DNA from: Spirochaetales bacterium
Lineage (GTDB): Bacteria; Spirochaetota; Spirochaetia; JAGLYY01
Direction of reading: 5' to 3'
Length of the DNA stretch: 14,092 nt
NCBI GenBank assembly: GCA_023131935.1
Contig: JAGLYY010000329.1
Location: forward strand, 1 to 14,092
The notes beneath the pieces were generated by a model that saw only the letters and a list, made by a program, of their open reading frames with translations, was not told the origin of the DNA and did not search any database. Position numbers and translations under genes: made by a program. Each line of letters begins with the position of its first letter. The stretch's first letter is position 1. Below, piece after piece: positions 7,546 to 14,092 of the stretch.

Positions 7546-9006
7546 TTATTTGATTTCCTTCAGTAAGGCAAGCAGAAAGTTCCAGAAACTCTCAACGGTG
7601 CCTATCTTGATCCGCTCCTCCGGGGTATGGACCCCTTCAAGATCCGGTCCGAAGGAGATCATGGTCATACCCTTAAATTTGGCGCCAATTACCCCGCATT
7701 CGAGACCAGCGTGGATCGCTTTAATTAATGGATCTTTTCCTGTCAGCTTTTGATACACCATTTTAGAGGCAGCGAGAAGTTCTGATCCGGGATCAGGTTC
7801 CCAGGGGGGATAGGCTGATTCATGTCTTCCCTGCCCGCCGGACAATTGAATAAGAGACATCATCCTGGCGGCGATATCCTCCCGGGCACTGATCCGTGAG
7901 GAGCGCTGACTGGTAAGTATTTCAACTTCCTGCTCCCGAAGAGATACCGCGGCGAGATTGGTTGAGGTTTCAACAAGATCCTCAACTGCCCGGCTCATTC
8001 CAATAACCCCATGGGGCATGGCATATAACACCCGGATTATCTTCCTGGTAAAACTTTGGGAAAAAACCGAAGAGGGATTTTCCTCAAGCCGTTTGAGAGA
8101 CAGCTGAACTTCCGGTTCAATATCACCCTGCTCTTTTTTAAAAATCCCATCATATTCCCGGGCTGTATCCTCAACCTTCTTTTCATCCCGTGGAGAAACG
8201 AGGAATTTAACAAACATCTCCCGGGGAATGGCATTATGTTTACCCCCCCCATGGATATCATAAATTCGAATTCCCAGTTCTTCACTCAAGACATTAAGAT
8301 ACCGGATCCCCAGCCGGATCGCGTTTCCAAGGCCAAGGTGGATGTCTACTCCCGAGTGCCCCCCACGGAGGCCCGATACAACGGCCTCATAGGCGATGCA
8401 TTCATCAGGGGGAGCTTCAAACTCCACAGGGAAAAATCCCCTCGTATGCTTTCCTCCGGCACAGCCAATATAGAATGTTCCCTCTTCCTCAGAATCAAGG
8501 TTCAGGAGAATCTTTCCCTCAAGGATAGCCGGATCGAGTTTCAGGGCACCGGTTAACCCCGTTTCCTCATCGACAGTAAAAAGTGCTTCGATCGGTCCAT
8601 GCTCCAACCCCTTATCTTCTAAAACTGCCAGGGCGGCAGCCACGGCAATGCCATTATCCGCGCCCAGGGTTGTACCATCGGCGGTAAGCCATTCCCCTTT
8701 GCGACGCAGCTTGATAGGATCGGTGGAAAAATCGTGGTCTGTGCCTTCGTTTTTCTCACAAACCATATCCACATGCCCCTGAAGAATAACTATTGGCCGA
8801 TTCTCGTACCCCGGGGCAGCAGCTTTTCGGATCACCACATTCCCCACTACATCCTGTTTCCACTTAAGATCATGATCTTCCGCGAATTTTTTCAGATACC
8901 TGAGAATTTTCCCTTCCTTTCCGGAACAACGGGGGATTTGAGAAATTTCATAAAACCGCTTCCAGAAATTTCCAGGGGACAGCCCCTGTAACGCGCCTAT
9001 ACACAT
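7546..9006 (-). CDS. pepD: Aminoacyl-histidine dipeptidase (peptidase D, M20 family)
   Basis: Cytoplasmic zinc dipeptidase that cleaves Xaa-His and other unblocked dipeptides, supplying amino acids from peptides. The 486-residue length matches PepD (about 485 in E. coli). Expected metal and catalytic residues are present: His78 and Asp80 in GHVDMV, Asp117 in GADNGI, Glu147/Glu148 in DEETGL, Asp171 in LNLDSEEEG and His460 in GVHTPEER. The GCAGG motif after the DSEEEG block is typical of the subfamily. The chosen ATG has an AGGAGGAGG stretch upstream, with about 11 bases between GGAGG and the ATG, slightly long; no better start was seen. It lies 102 bases downstream of the small membrane protein gene, with no convincing terminator between them. 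Confidence 0.96.
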   Translation of the reverse strand: MCIGALQGLSPGNFWKRFYEISQIPRCSGKEGKILRYLKKFAEDHDLKWKQDVVGNVVIRKAAAPGYENRPIVILQGHVDMVCEKNEGTDHDFSTDPIKLRRKGEWLTADGTTLGADNGIAVAAALAVLEDKGLEHGPIEALFTVDEETGLTGALKLDPAILEGKILLNLDSEEEGTFYIGCAGGKHTRGFFPVEFEAPPDECIAYEAVVSGLRGGHSGVDIHLGLGNAIRLGIRYLNVLSEELGIRIYDIHGGGKHNAIPREMFVKFLVSPRDEKKVEDTAREYDGIFKKEQGDIEPEVQLSLKRLEENPSSVFSQSFTRKIIRVLYAMPHGVIGMSRAVEDLVETSTNLAAVSLREQEVEILTSQRSSRISAREDIAARMMSLIQLSGGQGRHESAYPPWEPDPGSELLAASKMVYQKLTGKDPLIKAIHAGLECGVIGAKFKGMTMISFGPDLEGVHTPEERIKIGTVESFWNFLLALLKEIK

Positions 9007-9108
9007 GATCTACGTATCCTCCTCCTGATTTACCGCCGTGGGTTTTCCCATCAGGATTTATTTTTCTTTCGATCGAAGGATGCCGAATTTCCCGATGAAC
9101 GTGAACGA

Positions 9109-9360
9109 TCATCTGCGGCGGCGGGCAATTAACCCCAGCAGCAAACCCAGTCCCGCTCCGGCGGCACCGGATATCAGGATATTCCTTCTGATCCGGGCGA
9201 GATTGAGAACCGAGTCCTCTATCTTTTCAATAAAATTATTCGACGACCGGAGAAGTCTTTCAACGCTTACGTACTTATCACCTATATAGTTTGCAAAAAG
9301 AAAATAGCCGATAACAAGGCCGACAATTCCTAAAAGCAGGGCAAACAGAACAACTCTCAT
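9109..9360 (-). CDS. Small two-helix membrane protein of unknown function
   Basis: 83 residues, not recognised as a named family. The first 23-25 residues are strongly hydrophobic (signal anchor). The middle (about 26-58) is polar and helix-prone (VERLLRSSNNFIEKIEDSVLNLARIRR). Residues about 61-79 form a second hydrophobic segment rich in Gly and Ala (GAAGAGLGLLLG, glycine-zipper-like) and end in Arg residues, which favours a cytoplasmic C-terminus. The coding call is supported by AAGGAG 9 bases before the ATG, an extended -10 just upstream and a protein-like composition. It lies between feoB and pepD on the same strand. Position alone does not show a role in iron uptake. Confidence 0.75.
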   Translation of the reverse strand: MRVVLFALLLGIVGLVIGYFLFANYIGDKYVSVERLLRSSNNFIEKIEDSVLNLARIRRNILISGAAGAGLGLLLGLIARRRR

Positions 9361-9394
9361 CCTGTGTCTCTCCTTAATATGTTTCGCTTCAAAT

Positions 9395-9403
9395 ACTATA
9401 ACA
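9395..9403 (-). promoter_or_regulatory. Extended -10 promoter candidate for the small membrane protein gene
   Basis: Reading leftward, TGT-TATAGT is an extended -10 element with five of six matches to TATAAT. It lies about 34 bases before the 83-residue gene's ATG. No good -35 is seen at the usual distance, which extended -10 promoters can tolerate. This would give the gene, and perhaps pepD, expression independent of feoB. Confidence 0.4.
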
Positions 9404-9470
9404 CATTACAGAGGAAATTTTATTTGTTTCTGTTAACCTGCCTTTCGGTTCAGGGTCCTCTGAATTCCTG

Positions 9471-11762
9471 TCATGAAAGGGCGTCTACTCTGACCCGCCT
9501 TCCAAGCAGGGCAAAGGTCCCGTAAATGAGCAGGAGTACTCCCAGGGGTATTAAAATCCACAGCAATTGATGCCCGGCAACCACCTGGTAAAAGAGGGTC
9601 GTCATAGACCAGGCCAGCAGGGTCAGGTATCCCGCCAACAACCAGCCAAAGAAGGGACCCATTTCCCTGATGGCGGCTCCCAGGGCCGCAACGCAGGGGA
9701 AATACAGCAGCACAAAAAGCAGATACCCATACGCCGCGGTAGAATTAAACTTATCCCTCATCCTTTCGAATATCGCGTTATCCGCGGAGAGCTCCTCGGC
9801 CAGGGCATTTTCGTCATCAGAGATGATGCCTGCTCCCAGAGGATCGGTGATCCCGCTGAAGATACTCAGGATTCCATCGCCAAGGGATTTGAAAGCTTCC
9901 CCTATACTTCCCACGAAACTAAATTCGCCATTGTCCTCTTCAACCGTCGCGCTCTGGGCGTAGAGACTGTTCAAAGTCCCGACGATCGCTTCTTTCGCGA
10001 AGAGACCGGTAAAGAGCCCAACCGTCGCGGCCCAATTATCTTTCTCAATCCCCATCGGAGTAAAGACCGGAGTTATGGCGCGGCCGATACTTGCGAGTAC
10101 GGATTTATCGGTATCCTCATTTCCAAAGGTCCCATCGGTACCCAGGGAGTTCAAAGCTCCAAGAAGGACCACGGCGATAATGATGATCTTTCCAGCCCGA
10201 AGGATAAATACCTTGAGGCGTATCCATGTATGGATCATGATATGTTTCAATCTCGGGAGGTGATAGGGGGGCAGTTCCATAATGAAATAGGATTGTTCCC
10301 CCCGGAAGATGGTGCCTTTCAGGAGCAAACCGGTGCCCACGGCCAAAACGATACCCGCAAGATAGAGGGAAAAGATCACCCACCCGGCCTGTCTTCCAAA
10401 AAAAGCTGCCCCAAAGAGGGCATACACCGGAAACCGGGCACCACAGGACATAAAGGGTACCATGAACATTGTAAGAAATCGGTCGCGTTTCCGCTCGAGG
10501 GTCCTCGTGCTCATAATCGCCGGAACGGTACAACCAAACCCCACAATCATTGGCACAAAGGATTTTCCCGGAAGTCCGAGGATCCGCATAAAACCATCCA
10601 TCACATAAGCAGCCCGGGCCATGTACCCGGAGTCTTCAAGAATGGATAGAGAGAAAAACATGAAAAAGATGATAGGGATAAAGGTCGCAACTGTTTGTAT
10701 ACCCGCGCCGACACCATCAGCAAGCAGGGCAATCAGCCATTGCGGAGCGTGTATGGATTCGAGGAGGACCTTAAAACCATCAACAAAGACCGCACCGAAG
10801 AGAAGATCGAAAAAATCAATAAAGGAACCGCCGATGGAAATGGTAACCCAGAAAACCAGGTACATGGCAAAGAGAAAGATCGGGATTCCAAGAACGCGGT
10901 TCATAACCACTTTATCGATCTTATCGGTTACCGATTTCCGGTCTAATCCCTTCTTCATTATCTTCTTCGAAATACTGTGGATAAAACCATACCGGTAATC
11001 CGCAAGAATAATATCCGCGGGTTCTTTCAGGATCTTTTCGATCTTGTTCTGGGCCGCCTCAATTTCAGATCCATCCAGAGAACCTGAGTCAACAACTTTT
11101 GCCTTAACCCAGGTATCTTCTTCCAGGAGTTTTAACGCGACCCACCGTTCATCCGCGCCCAGCTCCTTTGAAGTTTCGGACAATGAAGATTTCCATTCCA
11201 CAATAAAATCTTCAACCTCATTTGGATACTCGATATGACAGTCCGGCACCCTGGGAGCTAAAAGAGCTTTCCCGATGGCTTTTCTCGTCTGGTGGATTCC
11301 CTGAGGATCTACAGCGCTGATGGAAATGACGGGGCATCCAAGGAGCTGTTCGAATTTTTCAGGATTAATGGTAATCTCTTTTTTCTCCGCCAGGTCGGTC
11401 ATATTCAACACAAGAAGAACCGGCACCTGCATTTCAATGAGCTGGGTGGTAAGGTAAAGGTTTCGTTCCAGATTCGTCGCGTCAACAATGTTGATTACAA
11501 GATTTGCATCGCCGCTCAGGATATAATCCCTTGCTACCCTTTCATCCTCCGATTTTATTGAGAGGGAATAGATACCCGGCAGATCAATGATTCTCACCTT
11601 CTCCTTTTCCAGAGAGATGGTACCCTCCTTCTTTTCCACAGTAACACCAGGCCAATTGCCAATACGCTGGTTCCCTCCGGTCAGGGAGTTAAACAGGGTC
11701 GTTTTACCGCTATTCGGATTTCCCGCAATGGCTATCGTATGTATTATTTTTTCAGCACTCAT
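9471..11762 (-). CDS. feoB: Ferrous iron transporter FeoB
   Basis: Inner-membrane Fe2+ importer with an N-terminal GTP-binding domain; 763 residues, close to the usual 770. G-protein motifs: G1 GNPNSGKT (14-21), G2 Thr41 in PGVTVE, G3 DLPG (60-63), G4 NMTD (120-123) and a G5-like SISA (147-150). A helical regulatory segment follows to about 280, then the membrane part from about 285 to the end. The membrane part contains the conserved GFGCTVPAIMSTRTLE (pore Cys) and FMSCGARFPVYALFG blocks. It lies downstream of feoA and a feoA remnant on the same strand. The ATG has GAGGGG just upstream. No feoC is present nearby. Translation appears intact. Confidence 0.97.
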   Translation of the reverse strand: MSAEKIIHTIAIAGNPNSGKTTLFNSLTGGNQRIGNWPGVTVEKKEGTISLEKEKVRIIDLPGIYSLSIKSEDERVARDYILSGDANLVINIVDATNLERNLYLTTQLIEMQVPVLLVLNMTDLAEKKEITINPEKFEQLLGCPVISISAVDPQGIHQTRKAIGKALLAPRVPDCHIEYPNEVEDFIVEWKSSLSETSKELGADERWVALKLLEEDTWVKAKVVDSGSLDGSEIEAAQNKIEKILKEPADIILADYRYGFIHSISKKIMKKGLDRKSVTDKIDKVVMNRVLGIPIFLFAMYLVFWVTISIGGSFIDFFDLLFGAVFVDGFKVLLESIHAPQWLIALLADGVGAGIQTVATFIPIIFFMFFSLSILEDSGYMARAAYVMDGFMRILGLPGKSFVPMIVGFGCTVPAIMSTRTLERKRDRFLTMFMVPFMSCGARFPVYALFGAAFFGRQAGWVIFSLYLAGIVLAVGTGLLLKGTIFRGEQSYFIMELPPYHLPRLKHIMIHTWIRLKVFILRAGKIIIIAVVLLGALNSLGTDGTFGNEDTDKSVLASIGRAITPVFTPMGIEKDNWAATVGLFTGLFAKEAIVGTLNSLYAQSATVEEDNGEFSFVGSIGEAFKSLGDGILSIFSGITDPLGAGIISDDENALAEELSADNAIFERMRDKFNSTAAYGYLLFVLLYFPCVAALGAAIREMGPFFGWLLAGYLTLLAWSMTTLFYQVVAGHQLLWILIPLGVLLLIYGTFALLGRRVRVDALS

Positions 11763-11828
11763 GAGCCCCTCTTTGGTTCCACCCTCACCTATGAGGAATT
11801 ATAGTTACTGTTTCAAGATTTTCCTAAA

Positions 11829-11915
11829 TTACGCAATTTGCACTGTGATGTTTTGAAGCATACCTCTGCCAATTATAACCTTTGCGCCATGAACCTGGAA
11901 TTCACCTTGATCCAT
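11829..11915 (-). pseudogene. Remnant of a second feoA (C-terminal strands only)
   Basis: Directly downstream of feoA, the same reading frame encodes a short segment ending in a TAA at 11831-11829. Its wording (FQVHGAKVIIGRGML, then QNITVQIA) matches the C-terminus of the neighbouring FeoA at 12 of 22 aligned residues, including the whole GRGML block. Only 46 sense codons separate the feoA TAG from this TAA, too few for a full FeoA of about 75-80 residues. A possible ATG at 11915 would give 28 residues but has no clear ribosome binding site. The simplest reading is a decayed or partial tandem duplication of feoA. A made 28-residue peptide or a read-through extension is less likely. Confidence 0.6.
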
Positions 11916-11969
11916 ACAAGGTCTTATGACGGCAGCGGAAAAAATGCAGGCTTCGCGGCACTCCGCACT

Positions 11970-12215
11970 CTATACAAGTTCTACCTCAATTTTCTCAAGC
12001 ATACCCCTGCCAAGCATCACCTTACCGCCTCGAACCTGCACAACAAAAGGACTATTCCTGTTTCCCCGAATTATCTTCAGTTCCTCTCCCGGGACAATTC
12101 CGAGGTCCGTTAACCTGGAACGCATTTCCCGGCCTCCAAGGATGGAAACTACACGGCAACGAGAATTGATAGAACATGCAGCTAATATTGTATTCCCGAT
12201 CTTTACACCCCGCAT
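11970..12215 (-). CDS. feoA: Ferrous iron transport protein FeoA
   Basis: Small SH3-like cytoplasmic partner of FeoB, needed for full Fe2+ uptake. At 81 residues it has the usual length. Conserved parts are visible: NSRCRVVSILGG, MRSRLTDLGIVPGEELKIIRG and FVVQVRGGKVMLGRGMLEKIEVE. The ATG is preceded by GAGGAG a few bases upstream. It is the first gene of the feo unit, with a promoter and dyad upstream and a second-copy remnant between it and feoB. The stop is TAG (11972-11970), and the frame stays open for 46 codons beyond it. Confidence 0.95.
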   Translation of the reverse strand: MRGVKIGNTILAACSINSRCRVVSILGGREMRSRLTDLGIVPGEELKIIRGNRNSPFVVQVRGGKVMLGRGMLEKIEVELV

Positions 12216-12247
12216 AAAATCTCCTCAAAGTGCGTAACAGGATAGCA

Positions 12248-12300
12248 TAAATTAAATAGTCTTGCCTAGTTAATTTACCACAATCTATCCATTTTGACAA
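12248..12300 (-). promoter_or_regulatory. feoA promoter with overlapping 30-bp dyad (candidate metal-responsive operator)
   Basis: Reading leftward, TTGTCA (12300-12295) and TAAATT (12277-12272) are 17 bases apart and match sigma70 boxes at 5/6 and 4/6. An alternative pair is TTAACT (12273-12268) and TATGCT (12249-12244), 18 apart. The span 12248-12277 is an imperfect inverted repeat with 12 of 15 pairs matching. Its arms are AAATTAAATAGTCT and TGCCTAGTTAATTT, plus one flanking T/A pair. Its centre is about 47 bases before the feoA ATG, and it overlaps the -10 of either promoter. Length and position suit a repressor of the DtxR/IdeR or Fur type, as expected for feo genes. Which regulator binds is not shown. 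Confidence 0.6.
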
Positions 12301-12377
12301 CCCTATCTAACCGTAGTGCCACGAAGATTGTACTTTTCGATGAAAAAGACACTGCAACAACGGCACGAGTTATTCGC

Positions 12378-12406
12378 TGGACTTTTCAACCTGCTAATTC
12401 TATGAT
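12378..12406 (+). promoter_or_regulatory. Possible promoter for the MscS-type channel gene
   Basis: TGGACT (12378-12383) and TATGAT (12401-12406) are 17 bases apart and match the sigma70 boxes at 4/6 and 5/6. The predicted mRNA would have a leader of roughly 85 bases before the ATG at 12497. The rest of the 12302-12496 stretch shows no ORF, tRNA or clear riboswitch. Based on hand matching only. Confidence 0.35.
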
Positions 12407-12496
12407 CTGGTTTAGGTGCAAGTAATTTGAAGATATCTGGATTCGCCACTCGCCTTTAGAAATTAAAGTGCTGCCGGGCTTTAAGGAGTTATATCG

Positions 12497-13741
12497 ATGG
12501 AATGGCTATTAAATCTTTATCTGGGGCTTAGATTAAGTGAAACAATAGCGGTTATTGCAGCTACAGGAACCGTGGTAGCAGGGATCATCATCTTAAGCAT
12601 CATCGTTAATTTCATCATAAAAAAGATACTGCTTAAGGCTATCGGAAAGGTCGTATCAAAAACGAAGACCATCTGGGATGATGAAATCTATCACAAAGGG
12701 GTCTTCAACCGATTGAGCCATATCGTCCCGGCCCTGGTTATTTATTTCCTGGCACCCCTCCCCTTCCCGGACAATATGGTTATCACAGGATTCATCCAAC
12801 GTCTTGCGGTCGCTTACATGATCGGGATAGCCATTTTAGTATTGGATGCTCTGTTAAGCTCGATACACTCGATTTATCAAACCTACAAGATATCAAAGAG
12901 CAGGCCAATCAAGGGATATCTCCAGGTCCTTAAGATTGTTATAACAACCATGGGAATAATCCTCATGATCACTACTGTCCTCGACCGCTCCGCGGCAGGG
13001 ATCCTTGGAGGAATCGGGGCCCTTTCAGCAGTACTCATGTTGGTATTTAAAGACTCAATCCTCGGCCTCGTGGCCGGGATGCAGCTTGCGGCCAACAATA
13101 TGGTGAAAATAGGGGACTGGATTGAAATGCCCAGTTACGGAGCCGATGGTGATGTTATCGATATCACCCTCCAATCAGTTAAGGTCCAGAATTGGGATAA
13201 AACCATCTCTACAATACCAATATACAGTCTCATCTCCAGCTCTTTCAAAAACTGGCGGGGGATGAGCGAATCGGGGGGAAGAAGGATAAAGCGGGCCATC
13301 AACATCGATATGAATACCGTCCAATTCTGCACACCGGAAATGATCGAACGTTTCAGCAGGTTTGAATTTTTAACAGATTACCTCATCTCCCGGCAAAAAG
13401 AAATTGAAGAATATAATGTAAATCACAATGTAACAGATGCTTACCCGGTGAACGGCCGCAGAATGACAAACATCGGAACATTCAGGGCTTATATTCTTTC
13501 CTATCTGCGCCAGCACCCGATGGTCAACCAGGAGATGACTCTTCTCGTCCGGCAGCTTCCGCCGGGACCCCAGGGGCTCCCTATTGAAATCTATCTTTTC
13601 TGCAGTGACAAAGTTTGGGCCAATTATGAAGGGATTCAGGCGGATATCTTTGACCACCTTTTAGCCGCGGTACCGGAATTTAACCTGTCGGTTTTCCAGC
13701 ATCCCAGCGGAAGGGATTTTCGGCTTATACGCGGGGAATAA
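12497..13741 (+). CDS. ybdG: MscS-family mechanosensitive channel, YbdG type
   Basis: Inner-membrane channel expected to open under membrane tension and release solutes after osmotic downshock. Its 414 residues match E. coli YbdG (415) in length and wording. Hydrophobic segments lie at about 14-40, 73-90, 98-122 and 143-161, with the pore helix at about 166-195 (GILGGIGALSAVLMLVFKD, then LGLVAGMQLAAN). The cytoplasmic beta domain begins with MVKIGDWIEMPSYGADGDV. The YbdG-typical stretches VKVQNWDKTISTIP, SFKNWRGMSESGGRRIKR and PPGPQGLPIEIYLF follow. AAGGAG at 12483-12488 lies 8 bases before the ATG. It diverges from the feo genes and converges with the transposase fragment 51 bases downstream; no strong terminator is visible in that gap. 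Confidence 0.95.
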   Translation: MEWLLNLYLGLRLSETIAVIAATGTVVAGIIILSIIVNFIIKKILLKAIGKVVSKTKTIWDDEIYHKGVFNRLSHIVPALVIYFLAPLPFPDNMVITGFIQRLAVAYMIGIAILVLDALLSSIHSIYQTYKISKSRPIKGYLQVLKIVITTMGIILMITTVLDRSAAGILGGIGALSAVLMLVFKDSILGLVAGMQLAANNMVKIGDWIEMPSYGADGDVIDITLQSVKVQNWDKTISTIPIYSLISSSFKNWRGMSESGGRRIKRAINIDMNTVQFCTPEMIERFSRFEFLTDYLISRQKEIEEYNVNHNVTDAYPVNGRRMTNIGTFRAYILSYLRQHPMVNQEMTLLVRQLPPGPQGLPIEIYLFCSDKVWANYEGIQADIFDHLLAAVPEFNLSVFQHPSGRDFRLIRGE

Positions 13742-13792
13742 TATTGTAAAAGCATATCACCCTCAATATGTCCATCATTACACCTCTTCTAT

Positions 13793-14092
13793 TTATTCTG
13801 ATTTTATCTCTTTTTCAAAATTATCATGATGTAACGAATCAATCTCCCATTTTAATGGGTTGCTTTCGATATATTCAAATATTCTATTATAATCTTCTTC
13901 GTCACGAATAATATGTTCATAATAATTGCGTTGCCATAATTTTTTATTAAAAGATTGCCAATTTAATTGATTTACACCACGAATATATTCATTGGTTGAT
14001 AACGATTTAAATGCACCAACAATATTCCCAACCGTAGGGGCAATCCCTTGTGGTTGCCCGGTTTTATGTGGTTGCCCGGTTTCGGGTGGTTG
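13793..14092 (-). CDS. REP-associated tyrosine transposase (RAYT, IS200-like), C-terminal part, cut by window edge
   Basis: The frame is open from the right edge to a TAA at 13795-13793, giving 99 residues of a protein whose N-terminus lies outside the window. The wording VGAFKSLSTNEYIRGV, LWQRNYYEHIIRDEEDYNRI and YIESNPLKW is typical of RAYT/Y1-transposase C-termini. The Tyr pair in WQRNYYEH (visible residues 57-58) holds the likely catalytic Tyr. The HUH metal site would be upstream and is not visible. The first 20 visible residues are repetitive (QPPETG, QPHKTG, QPQGIA), encoded by an 18-bp tandem repeat. The stretch is clearly more AT-rich than the genes to its left, which suggests later acquisition. 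These proteins act as single-strand DNA nucleases on REP-type hairpins. Confidence 0.85.
   Translation of the reverse strand, partial: QPPETGQPHKTGQPQGIAPTVGNIVGAFKSLSTNEYIRGVNQLNWQSFNKKLWQRNYYEHIIRDEEDYNRIFEYIESNPLKWEIDSLHHDNFEKEIKSE
14038..14059. repeat. Hairpin-forming repeat inside the transposase frame
   Basis: GGGCAA (14038-14043) and TTGCCC (14054-14059) are perfect inverted arms. One further C-G pair and a G-T wobble lie inside them, with a short loop. On the - strand this DNA encodes the GQPQGIA part of the transposase. Stem size and GC-rich arms resemble REP-type hairpins, the usual targets of RAYT enzymes, but whether it occurs elsewhere in the genome cannot be seen here. Confidence 0.65.
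14049..14092. repeat. 18-bp tandem direct repeat, continuing beyond the window
   Basis: Units TGTGGTTGCCCGGTTTTA (14049-14066) and TGTGGTTGCCCGGTTTCG (14067-14084) differ at two bases. A third copy starts at 14085 and matches 7 of 8 bases before the edge. Because 18 is a multiple of three, the repeat leaves the transposase frame open and encodes a QP-x-x-T-G hexapeptide on the - strand. The first unit overlaps the right arm of the hairpin. Confidence 0.8.

Noticed and set aside
9068..9077. Perfect palindrome TTCGATCGAA between the small membrane protein gene and pepD
   Set aside because: Ten bases is short enough to occur by chance; no promoter or terminator context was found around it.
9437..9464. 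Possible terminator after feoB: CCTG/CAGG hairpin with GAAA loop and an overlapping TTCAG/CTGAA stem
   Set aside because: Stems are short, they exclude one another, and no T-run follows on the - strand. It may be structure but not a convincing intrinsic terminator.
9567..10649. Long + strand open frame (360 codons) opposite feoB
   Set aside because: It runs antisense to a clear FeoB reading frame, its translation is rich in charged and Gly/Pro residues without a known motif, and no ribosome site supports it. Shadow frame.
12294..12299. Perfect TTGACA on the + strand as a -35 for the MscS gene
   Set aside because: No acceptable -10 lies 16-18 bases downstream; the same bases serve better as the - strand -35 (TTGTCA) of feoA.
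12302..12370. Distant inverted GTGCC/GGCAC pair upstream of the MscS gene, considered as a riboswitch or tRNA
   Set aside because: Five-base arms about 40 bases apart, with no conserved core, cloverleaf or T-loop sequence seen.
13742..13792. ATATTG...CAATAT arms between the MscS gene and the transposase
   Set aside because: AT-rich 6-bp arms with a long loop and no T-run; too weak to call a terminator.

Overview
The window reads as chromosomal DNA from a free-living Gram-negative bacterium. It has complete or edge-cut genes for purine synthesis, iron(II) uptake, dipeptide breakdown, second-messenger signalling and osmotic protection, at moderate GC. My best guess is a spirochaete-like or related anaerobe. 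The guess rests on the PurL subtype, the GAF-GGDEF protein and the class III cyclase/STAND/TPR protein paired with a small cyclic-nucleotide-binding protein. No rRNA or other decisive marker is present, so the assignment is tentative.

Left part (1-3952, + strand): the 3' part of purL is cut by the left edge. purQ overlaps it by 4 bases, and a GAF-GGDEF diguanylate cyclase starts 8 bases after purQ. The three look like one transcription unit. purL and purQ together make FGAM synthetase; the third gene is a signalling protein riding on a purine operon.

Middle part (3999-12215, - strand, read right to left): feoA, a remnant of a second feoA, feoB, an 83-residue two-helix membrane protein, pepD, a large class III nucleotide cyclase fused to a STAND-type ATPase and TPR-like helices, and a 145-residue cyclic-nucleotide-binding protein. 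FeoA/FeoB import Fe2+. The cyclase and the small binding protein look like a producer-receiver pair. A 30-bp imperfect dyad overlaps the presumed feoA promoter, and a separate promoter with nested dyads lies just before the cyclase start.

Right part (12216-14092): a divergent intergenic region leads to a YbdG-type MscS channel on the + strand. The last 300 bases are AT-rich and hold the C-terminal part of a REP-associated tyrosine transposase on the - strand, cut by the right edge. Its reading frame carries an 18-bp tandem repeat and a hairpin.

No tRNA, rRNA, CRISPR array, prophage or complete insertion sequence was seen. No wholly new system is evident. The least explained items are the repeat inside the transposase gene, the feoA remnant, the cyclase/effector pair with its promoter, and the feo operator-like dyad.
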